From JADFNB01 sp036397455 (GTDB lineage: Bacteria; Gemmatimonadota; Gemmatimonadetes; Gemmatimonadales; GWC2-71-9): 64,000 nucleotides of DNA. The stretch covers positions 186,001 to 250,000 of the forward strand of contig DASWIX010000079.1 in the NCBI GenBank assembly GCA_036397455.1, given 5' to 3'. This document shows, in pieces, positions 37,063 to 44,084 of the stretch. The notes beneath the pieces were generated by a model, which did not search any database, had not been told where the DNA came from, and was given only the letters and a program-made list of their open reading frames with translations. The translations under genes were made by a program, and so were the position numbers. Every line of letters begins with the position of its first letter. The first letter of the stretch is position 1.

Positions 37063-38258
37063 GCGCCAACCGGAAACTGGATCGTGAATTCGGCGCCGCC
37101 GGCGGCGGTTTCGCCGACGACGATGGTTCCGCCGTGGGCCGACACCGTCTGGCGCACCATGGCCAGACCGAGCCCCGTCCCGAGGTGCTTCGACGTGACG
37201 TACGGCTCGAACACCCGGTGGCGATCCTGTTCCGGAATCCCGGGGCCGTGATCGCGCACGACGATGCGAACCGCCGTTCCGTCGTCGGCCGGCGCCAGTC
37301 CCGACTCGACCTCGATGCCGCGCTGATCGGTGGCGTCGACGGCGTTCTGTACGACGTTTTGTACCGCGCGCCGGATCGGTTCGTAGCGACCATGGATCGA
37401 AAGACCCGGCGTGATGCGCTCGGTCACGGGGCAGCCCTCGGGCACCGTGGCGCCAATGACGCTCGCCAGCAGCTCCGCCACGTCGATCGGCGCCGCGGGT
37501 CCTTCAGGAAGCCGCCCGAACTCCGCAAACTCCTTTGCCATCCGCTCGAGCCGCTGCGTTTCATCGGCAACGACCTCGATCGCGTGCGATGGCGGCGCGA
37601 CGGCGGCGAGCTGGCGGATCGCGAGCTGCGTAGCGGTGAGCGGACCACGCATCTCGTGCGCCACCCGCCGCGCCGTTTCCCGGAACGCGTGCAGCCGCAC
37701 CTGTTCCAATTCCTGGTGCCGGACCCGGTCGAGCGCCGCATCCATCTCCCTGAGGGCGTTGCGGAGCGCAGCGAATTCCGGCGCGTGACCGCTCTCCGCG
37801 TCGGCCGGGAGGGGCTGGCGGCGTTCGACCAGACGGACCCAGCGTACCAGCTCTTCGATGGGCGCCGAGACGTAGCGTGACCAACGCCGCGCCAATCCGA
37901 GGGAGGCCGCGATCAACACGACCGCCACGACCAGAATCACGAGGCCCAGTGCGCCGGCGGCATAGCGGCTGAGCGTTTCCGCGCGGCGCGCCATCGAGGT
38001 TCGACGCGCGATCGTATCGGTATGCGCCCGGATCGCGTTCCGGCCGGCGGCATCGAGCGCAAGCGTATCGACCGCCGTCATCAGAGCCCTGCCGCTCTCG
38101 GCGACCTCATCGAGCGCCGCGCGCGGGCCGGTCGCGGAGGCGGTCGAACGGACCTGCACCGCCAGCACGAACAGCGCCGCGGCGAGCGGCAGGGTTCCGA
38201 GACCGACCAATCCGAGAAACACACGTTGCCGAAACGCGAGCCGCATCCGTCTAGTCAC
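37059..38258 (-). CDS. NtrY-like sensor histidine kinase
   Basis: A 399-residue membrane kinase with two transmembrane segments (about 14-33 and 103-125) flanking a short periplasmic loop. A HAMP-like linker, the phospho-acceptor H-box RRVAHEMRGPLTATQLAIRQ, and the ATP domain follow: NVVQNAVDATDQRG (N box), VRDHGPGIPEQD (G1) and GTGLGLAMVRQTVSAHGG (G2). No PAS domain is evident. It is immediately upstream of and coupled to the NtrC-type regulator, and overlaps the 3' end of the M20 peptidase gene by 8 bp. Confidence 0.92.
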   Translation of the reverse strand: MTRRMRLAFRQRVFLGLVGLGTLPLAAALFVLAVQVRSTASATGPRAALDEVAESGRALMTAVDTLALDAAGRNAIRAHTDTIARRTSMARRAETLSRYAAGALGLVILVVAVVLIAASLGLARRWSRYVSAPIEELVRWVRLVERRQPLPADAESGHAPEFAALRNALREMDAALDRVRHQELEQVRLHAFRETARRVAHEMRGPLTATQLAIRQLAAVAPPSHAIEVVADETQRLERMAKEFAEFGRLPEGPAAPIDVAELLASVIGATVPEGCPVTERITPGLSIHGRYEPIRRAVQNVVQNAVDATDQRGIEVESGLAPADDGTAVRIVVRDHGPGIPEQDRHRVFEPYVTSKHLGTGLGLAMVRQTVSAHGGTIVVGETAAGGAEFTIQFPVGA

Positions 38259-39414
38259 GCCCGCAATAGGCGGTCGCCGCCGCCACGAGGATCGCGCTCA
38301 GGTTCCGCACGGATTCGAGGTCGACCCATTCCTCGGCGGCGTGTGCGCCCGCGCCGCTCGCGCCCAGCACGACCGTTTCGATCCCCGCAGCCTGGAGAAA
38401 GGCCGCATCCATCCACGGCGTCTGACCGCCGTACGCGGGCGGCGATCCAAGCACCGCCGTGGCCGCATCGGCGACCGCGCGCACGATGGCGGCATCCTGA
38501 TCCACGCCAAAAGGATCCCGCCACAACAGCGCGCGCACCGCCGCCCTGAAATCCGGATCGACCGCGGCAAGTTGGTGCACCACGTGCTCGATCTCCCGCA
38601 CGACCTGTTGTTCGGTTTCGCCGGGAATCGTGCGTCGTTCGATCTCCGCGCGCGAGCGGGCGGCATAGATCGAAGGGCCGGTCCCGCCCGCGAGTAACCC
38701 CACGTGCAGCGACGGCGGCCCGACGAGCGGATGGGGGTCGCGGGCGCGCAGCTCGCGTTCCAGCCCATCGAGCGCGGCGAGAAAGAGCCCCATCCGCATG
38801 TTGGCATCGACCCCGAGATCGAACCGGCTGCCATGGGCGGCGCGCCCGGTCGTCTCGACCTCGACCCAGCAGAACCCCTTGTGCGCCAGACAGATCCCGA
38901 GATCCGTGGGCTCGGTGACGATGGCCGCATCGGTGTGCACGTAGCGCAGCACCTCCTGCATCCCGACGCTCTCCGTCTCCTCGTCGGCGACGGCGACGAC
39001 GAGCACGTCACCCGCCAGGTCGCGGTCGGCCAGATCGTGGGCAGCCTGCATGCACGCCGCGAGCCCGCTCTTCATGTCGTACGCGCCGCGTCCGTAGACG
39101 CGCCCATCCCGCACCGCGCCCGAAAACGGCTCCGCCATCTCCCCAACGCCGACAGTGTCCAGGTGGGCGTACAGCATGAGGCTCTTGCCGGCTCCGGTCC
39201 CGGCGCGGCGTCCAACGACGCTCATCCGCCCCGGCTCCGGCTCGTAACTGGTGACAGCGAGACCGATCCGATCGAGCCATTCCGCCACGAAGGACGCGAT
39301 CGCCCGTTCGTCGGTTTTGCCGCCGGAGAACGCGGGATTGATCGAATTGATCTGCACCAGCTCTGACAGCAATCGCGTGACGCCGTCTGGTGAATCGCTC
39401 CGGTGGCTTGCCAT
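38251..39414 (-). CDS. M20/M25/M40 family metallopeptidase (ArgE/DapE-like)
   Basis: A 387-residue cytoplasmic dizinc hydrolase. Zinc ligands are visible: LYAHLDTVG, GRGAYDMKSGLAA (bridging Asp), VADEETESVG with the catalytic/ligand glutamates, TEPTDLGI, and the late GAHAAEEWVD. This arrangement fits acetylornithine deacetylase/succinyl-diaminopimelate desuccinylase relatives; exact substrate unknown. ATG 39414 is chosen because AAGGAG lies 7 nt upstream. The gene leads the operon containing the two-component system, overlapping the kinase gene. Confidence 0.9.
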   Translation of the reverse strand: MASHRSDSPDGVTRLLSELVQINSINPAFSGGKTDERAIASFVAEWLDRIGLAVTSYEPEPGRMSVVGRRAGTGAGKSLMLYAHLDTVGVGEMAEPFSGAVRDGRVYGRGAYDMKSGLAACMQAAHDLADRDLAGDVLVVAVADEETESVGMQEVLRYVHTDAAIVTEPTDLGICLAHKGFCWVEVETTGRAAHGSRFDLGVDANMRMGLFLAALDGLERELRARDPHPLVGPPSLHVGLLAGGTGPSIYAARSRAEIERRTIPGETEQQVVREIEHVVHQLAAVDPDFRAAVRALLWRDPFGVDQDAAIVRAVADAATAVLGSPPAYGGQTPWMDAAFLQAAGIETVVLGASGAGAHAAEEWVDLESVRNLSAILVAAATAYCGRD

Positions 39415-39467
39415 GTCGGGCTCCTTACATTTCCATCCCCTGCCCTGGTTCAATCCACGAGAAGGCG

Positions 39468-39580
39468 ATGGCCGTCAGCGATAGTTACCGTGAATATGCG
39501 CTCGAGCAACTGGGCCGGGTCATCCCGGTCACGGCCTGGGCGATGTTCGGCGGCGTCGGGATCTACGGCGAAGCCCTCGA
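39468..39580 (+). pseudogene. Truncated TfoX N-terminal-domain gene remnant
   Basis: ATG 39468 opens with MAVSDSYREYALEQLGRVIP and continues VTAWAMFGGVGIYGEAL, which is the start of a TfoX_N domain (about 35 of the usual 100 residues). After GEAL the frame no longer resembles TfoX. From there it becomes the antisense of a DUF1330 remnant. The gene is therefore truncated by a rearrangement. TfoX_N proteins are small and of uncertain role outside competence in gamma-proteobacteria. Confidence 0.65.
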
Positions 39581-39743
39581 CCATCAAGGGGCCTTCAATC
39601 ACGATCATCCTGGACCGGGATGCGACTGTGCCGCATCGCTTTCGCCGCGGCGTATGCCGACGGTGGGCCGCGGCCAGCCGCTTGTACTCCTCGTAACGGG
39701 CTGGGTTGGTGACCTCGATGTCGACGATGATATATCCCGGCAT
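39578..39743 (-). pseudogene. Broken DUF1330 gene remnant
   Basis: On the minus strand ATG 39743 begins MPGYIIVDIEVTNPARYEEY followed by KRLAA, the typical DUF1330 N-terminus. The middle of the domain is missing or frame-disrupted, and a later RMIVIEGPLM piece looks like the next conserved DUF1330 strand. The frame then runs into antisense TfoX sequence. About 90-100 residues would be expected for an intact domain. Both the internal loss and the fusion indicate a dead gene. Confidence 0.55.
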
Positions 39744-39936
39744 GTGGGTACCCGTCCTGGTTCGGTTGAATGGTCCCTGAGACATCCGTTGGCGCGGGCG
39801 ACACGACGCCCCGTCATGCGGGCAGCGCGGTTCCCCAATAATTGGGGGCTTCAGGGAATCGTGTGGGTTCCTGGTCGGGTTTCCTGGACGAGGTTAAGGA
39901 GGGGCACACTCGGCACCGCCCCTCCCCCCGCGTTGG

Positions 39937-40117
39937 ACCGCAGAGAGCGCAGAGGACGCAGAGGGCTTGCGGCACCCGCGACAGGTTCCAGATCGCGCGA
40001 CCCGAGCATCAGTCCTCGATGGTCCCTTCCACCCCCAACAACTCCTGACTCAATGGGCACGACGGAGCGGCGGGGAATCACGCGGAAACCCTCTGCGTCC
40101 TCCGCGTCCTCTGCGGT
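39937..40117. repeat. MITE-like element with 32-bp imperfect terminal inverted repeats
   Basis: The left arm at 39937-39968 starts ACCGCAGAG and includes GAGGACGCAGAGGG. The right arm at 40086-40117 is its reverse complement (CCCTCTGCGTCCTC ... CTCTGCGGT) with four mismatches over 32 bp by eye. The 117 bp between the arms carry no gene. The arms also contain short GCAGAG/GCGGAG tandem units. The form fits a miniature non-autonomous element or REP-like dispersed repeat; no transposase is present. Confidence 0.65.
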
Positions 40118-40362
40118 AGGCACGGGCGGGGGTGGGGGCCCCGCTGCGCTCGCAACGGTCTCCGTGAGCGGCCCCTACCCCTCCGCGGGTTGGGTATCGG
40201 ACCTGTGACAACCCATACGAAACACCGACCCGGCAGGTACATCGTGTCGATCACCTCGATCGTGAAACCGCCCCCATCTCCCCTCGATCGAGCAGCGCTC
40301 GCAGGCGTCGATGCGTTCCATTATGAAGCGCGGCCAATCGCGGCGGCCGTGCCCTCGATCGG

Positions 40363-40395
40363 TCATCGTAACGATGAGATTCGATATCAGAATCT
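40363..40395. promoter_or_regulatory. Two abutting palindromes upstream of the DUF5916 gene
   Basis: TCATCGTAACGATGA (40363-40377) is a perfect 15-bp palindrome around a central A. It is followed with a one-base overlap by AGATTC-gatatca-GAATCT (40377-40395), perfect 6-bp arms. They lie 70-100 bp before the start codon at 40464, a plausible operator position. No known regulator consensus is recognised. Confidence 0.4.
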
Positions 40396-40463
40396 GCAAC
40401 CTTATTCCCCTGAGGAGCGTCTAAGTCAGTAATCGACAGACATCACAGCGCGGAGTGAGAAGC

Positions 40464-43154
40464 ATGGGGCGACAAGCACTGGCGTTGATACTCCTCTCTT
40501 GCGGCACCCCGCTCGCGGCGCAAAACGGCCATACGATTCCGTCGCCCGAGGTCCGCGCCGTCCGTTTGACCGAGCGGATCACGCTGGACGGCCGACTCGC
40601 CGAGTCGGTCTGGCGAACCGCGCCACCCGCCGACGGGTTTCGTCAGAATCAACCCCGCGAAGGGCAACCAGCCACCCAGCGCACCGAAGTCCGGTTCGCG
40701 TATGACGGCGAGGCGGTTTACATCGGGGCGCGCATGGACGACAGCCTCGGCGCGGCGGGGGTTCAGACTCGCCTCGTCCGCCGGGACGGGGACCTGAGTT
40801 CGGACTATCTCACCGTCATCTTCGACCCCTATCACGATCATATCGGCCGTTTGTTCTTCACCGTAAACCCCTCCGGCGTCCGCGCGGACGCCGACGGGTT
40901 GGGGGGTGGCGAGGACGACTCATGGGACCCTGTATGGGAAGTGAAGACCGCCATCGACGACGACGGCTGGACCGCGGAGATCCGAATCCCGTTCTCGCAA
41001 CTCCGCTATCCCGAGACGCGTGACGCCCAAACGTGGGGCCTGCAGATCTGGCGCGCGGTCAATCGGCTGAACGAAATCCAGATGTGGTCGTTCTGGGGGC
41101 TGCAGGAGACCGGCGGGCCGTCGCGATTCGGCCATCTCAGCGGCTTGGAGATTCAGGCGTCGCCGCAGCGGGCTGAGATCCTGCCGTATGTGGTCGGCCG
41201 ATCGACCAACGAGCCGGTGATCGACCCCGATGACCCCTTCGCCAAGGCCCATACGGCCGACGGCCGTTTCGGCGCCGACGCGCGGGTGCTGCTCACCTCG
41301 AACTTGACGCTCAACCTCAGCGTCAATCCGGACTTCGGGCAGGTCGAAGTCGATCCGGCGGTGGTGAACCTCTCGGCGTTCGAGACCTTCTTCTCGGAAC
41401 GACGACCGTTTTTCGTGGAGGGCGCCGGGTATTTCGGCTTCGGCGGCTTGAACTGCTACTTCTGCTCCAACGTGTCGAGCCTGTCGATGTTCTACAGCCG
41501 GCGCATCGGACGCTATCCCCAGGCAGCCGGCAACGCGTTCGACGCCGGCTCGTACGCCGACGTGCCGGAGAATACGAATATCCTCGGTGCCGCGAAGCTC
41601 ACCGGCCGAACGGCAAGCGGATGGTCCGTCGGCGTGCTCGATGCCGTCACGCGCCGCGAACGCGCGACGGTCCAACGGGCCGATGATTCCCGCACGCAGG
41701 TCACCGTCGAACCGTTCACGAACTATTTCGTCGGACGCGTCGCGCGGGATCTCCGCGACGGCGCCACCGTGTTACGCGGTATCGTCACGTCCGTGGTTCG
41801 GAACTTCGACGATCCGGCGCTGGGCGAGCACATGAGCCGTCACGCCGAGTCGGTCGGGCTCGGAACGGACTGGTGGTTTGGAAACCGTGATTACCGGTTG
41901 ATGGCGCAGTTCGCCGGAACGCAGGTGACGGGCGACGCGGCCGCGATGCTGCGCCTGCAGCGATCGAGTGCCCGCTACTTTCAGCGGCCCGATCGTGAAC
42001 ACGGACGCAACGGCTTCCTCACCGACGCGTTCGATCCGTCGCTCACCGTCATGCGCGGGCTTGGGGCCTACGCCCGTTTTGCCCGGGAATCCGGCAGTCT
42101 GCTGTGGGAAGTGGCGACCAACGTTCGCACGCCGGGATTCGAGAACAACGACATCGCGTTCCTGTCCCGCGCCGACTACTGGTGGATGCACGCCAACGTC
42201 TTCCCGCAATTCACCCGACCGACATCCTGGTACCGGACCTTGTTCTTCATCGGAGGGGGACAGCAGCAGTACAACTTCGACGGTGACCTCACCGACCGGC
42301 AGGCGCAGGTTTTCGGATACTGGCAACTCCTCAACTACTGGAACATACAGACCTTCTACATCCATCGCTGGGAACTGGACGACGACCGGCTCACACGGGG
42401 CGGGCCGGTCGTCGAGCGCGCGGCGCTCGACTTTTGGCAGGCGAGCGTCTCGACCGACTCGCGCAAGGCACTGGTACTGTCCGCCAACCCGACCGTCTCC
42501 GGGAACGCCGATGGGGCGCGGAGTTGGTCGGCCGACCTCGGCGTGACGTGGCGGCCGGCATCGAACATCTCGATCTCGCTGGGACCGAGCTACAACTACG
42601 GGGAATCCGCCGCGCAATATGTCACGAGCATCGCCGACACCACGGCCGTCGCGTTCTTCGGCCGGCGCTACGTCTTCGCGGGGATCACGCAGCGCACGCT
42701 GTCGATGAATACGCGACTCAACATCACGTTTACGCCGAACCTGACGCTCGAGTTGTTCGCGCAACCGTTCATGGCGAGCGCCGACTACGATGGTTTCCGC
42801 GAGTTCGCGGCGCCGCGGCAACTCGAGAAGCTGGTGTACGGCCTGGACGTGGGCACGGTGAGCAGCAGGCGCGCGAACGGCGTGACGACGTATACCATCG
42901 ATCCCGATGCCGACGGACCCGCCGACGCGTTCGAACTCGACGACCCGAGCTTCACGTTCCGGTCGCTTCGCGGCAACGCCGTCCTGCGGTGGGAGTACAT
43001 GCCCGGCTCGACGCTCTTCCTCGTCTGGACCCGCCAGAGCGCGTCGTCGATTGGTGCGGGAGACCTGCGCATCGGCCGCGACGCCGAGGCGCTGTTCGAG
43101 GGTCCCGCCGAGAACATCTTCCTGGTGAAGGTCAACTACCGGCTTGGCGCCTAG
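40464..43154 (+). CDS. DUF5916 outer-membrane protein with CBM9-like N-terminal domain
   Basis: An 896-residue envelope protein. The signal peptide is MGRQALALILLSCGTPLAAQ. Residues about 30-225 are a carbohydrate-binding-family-9-like domain (LDGRLAESVWRTAPPADGFR, DYLTVIFDPYHDHIGRLFF, WTAEIRIPFSQLRYPE). The remainder is the DUF5916 region, beginning LNLSVNPDFGQVEVDPAVVN and ERRPFFVEGAGYF, with many alternating aromatic strands to the C-terminus, consistent with a beta-barrel. DUF5916 is common in Gemmatimonadota and Bacteroidota; ligand unknown. ATG 40464 is favoured by GGAG 8 nt upstream; GTG 40455 is the alternative. Confidence 0.9.
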   Translation: MGRQALALILLSCGTPLAAQNGHTIPSPEVRAVRLTERITLDGRLAESVWRTAPPADGFRQNQPREGQPATQRTEVRFAYDGEAVYIGARMDDSLGAAGVQTRLVRRDGDLSSDYLTVIFDPYHDHIGRLFFTVNPSGVRADADGLGGGEDDSWDPVWEVKTAIDDDGWTAEIRIPFSQLRYPETRDAQTWGLQIWRAVNRLNEIQMWSFWGLQETGGPSRFGHLSGLEIQASPQRAEILPYVVGRSTNEPVIDPDDPFAKAHTADGRFGADARVLLTSNLTLNLSVNPDFGQVEVDPAVVNLSAFETFFSERRPFFVEGAGYFGFGGLNCYFCSNVSSLSMFYSRRIGRYPQAAGNAFDAGSYADVPENTNILGAAKLTGRTASGWSVGVLDAVTRRERATVQRADDSRTQVTVEPFTNYFVGRVARDLRDGATVLRGIVTSVVRNFDDPALGEHMSRHAESVGLGTDWWFGNRDYRLMAQFAGTQVTGDAAAMLRLQRSSARYFQRPDREHGRNGFLTDAFDPSLTVMRGLGAYARFARESGSLLWEVATNVRTPGFENNDIAFLSRADYWWMHANVFPQFTRPTSWYRTLFFIGGGQQQYNFDGDLTDRQAQVFGYWQLLNYWNIQTFYIHRWELDDDRLTRGGPVVERAALDFWQASVSTDSRKALVLSANPTVSGNADGARSWSADLGVTWRPASNISISLGPSYNYGESAAQYVTSIADTTAVAFFGRRYVFAGITQRTLSMNTRLNITFTPNLTLELFAQPFMASADYDGFREFAAPRQLEKLVYGLDVGTVSSRRANGVTTYTIDPDADGPADAFELDDPSFTFRSLRGNAVLRWEYMPGSTLFLVWTRQSASSIGAGDLRIGRDAEALFEGPAENIFLVKVNYRLGA

Positions 43155-43195
43155 AGAGGCTGTTCCCTGGACCTTCGAGCGCCTGCACAAGACCC

Positions 43196-43987
43196 TCAAC
43201 GGGGGTCGTCCGCGGCAACCCGTGTAGGGTCACGGCGTCCCGTCGCCACGATCAGCGCCTGTCCGGGCTCAACCACGTCCACATACTCGACGGACCCGAA
43301 GCCGGCCGACTCGAGTTCGGCGATAATCTCCGCCTCGGTGAAGTGGTGCTCGTAGGTCGGCTCGAGCTTGTCACCCAGCTCGACCGGCGGGCGCCGTCGC
43401 AGTCGCCGGAGCGGGTTGGCGATGGCGGCCACCGCCCGGAAGTAGAACGCGCCCTCCCGCCGTGCGCAGAACCCGAGGACGACCGGGCCGCCGGGAACAA
43501 CGGCACGTCGCAGCGCCTCGAGGAACTCGATGCGACGCGCGCGGGGGATCATGTGGATATACACGCCCCATCCGACGAGCGCGCCGTCCCAGGGCGTGTC
43601 CGGTCGCGGGCATTCATCCGGCGGGACGCGCCGAATCCGCGCCGCGCTGCCTTCGCGCGTGAGAAACGCGTTGCCGTAGTCGACGAGCACGTCGTTGCAC
43701 TCAAACCCATCCACCCGATGTCCCATTCCCGAGAGCGCTAAGACCTCGCGCCCGCCTCCGGCCCCGAGCACGAGGACGGACCGCGCGTCCGCGAGGTGGC
43801 GGACGACCGGGACCTCTTCGCGTGGCGTCAGACCGCGCCGATTGAACGCGTCGTCGGCGTAGGGGGTTGGTCCGGAGTAGAAGGCGTGGTTCACGCGGTC
43901 GAGCTGCTGGCGTGACAACAGCCCGAGCCACACGCCGCCATGAACCGCCTCCACGAAGCGAATGGCGCCGGTGACGACCTTCGTCAC
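43196..43987 (-). CDS. Class I SAM-dependent methyltransferase
   Basis: A 263-residue Rossmann methyltransferase. SAM motif I is VLVLGAGGGREVLAL, followed by an acidic residue region VDGFECNDVLVDYG. WGVYIHMIPRARRIEFLEAL and VVPGGPVVLGFCARREG fit motifs IV-VI. The acceptor is not predictable. The open frame extends to 44080 with two weak TTG options (44080, 44035). I choose GTG 43987, which has AGGAGG 7 nt upstream and still leaves the full fold. It follows the LVIVD gene on the same strand and is convergent with DUF5916. Confidence 0.75.
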   Translation of the reverse strand: MTKVVTGAIRFVEAVHGGVWLGLLSRQQLDRVNHAFYSGPTPYADDAFNRRGLTPREEVPVVRHLADARSVLVLGAGGGREVLALSGMGHRVDGFECNDVLVDYGNAFLTREGSAARIRRVPPDECPRPDTPWDGALVGWGVYIHMIPRARRIEFLEALRRAVVPGGPVVLGFCARREGAFYFRAVAAIANPLRRLRRRPPVELGDKLEPTYEHHFTEAEIIAELESAGFGSVEYVDVVEPGQALIVATGRRDPTRVAADDPR

Positions 43988-44084
43988 GGCCCGCCCTCCT
44001 GCTTTGAGCCAGCGATGGGTGCGGATGACGAGCAACGCGACCTCCTCCCGGTCGGACCGCCGCCCGCCATCCTCCTCCAACGGG

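Larger units (their letters stand above)
39744..40463. other. Gene-free stretch of about 720 bp
   Basis: No open frame here has family features. The stretch holds the palindrome CCCCAAtaaTTGGGG (39833-39847), the 181-bp inverted-repeat element (39937-40117), and two adjacent palindromes close to the DUF5916 gene (40363-40377 and 40377-40395). Together with the two gene remnants before it, this looks like a site of past rearrangement. Confidence 0.6.

Noticed and set aside
39450..39785. 111-codon minus-strand frame starting like DUF1330
   Set aside because: Only the first 25 or so residues and one later strand match; the rest is antisense TfoX sequence, so it is treated as a remnant.
40190..40432. 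80-codon open frame before the DUF5916 gene
   Set aside because: It has no recognisable motif, no Shine-Dalgarno, and covers the palindromes; composition looks non-coding.
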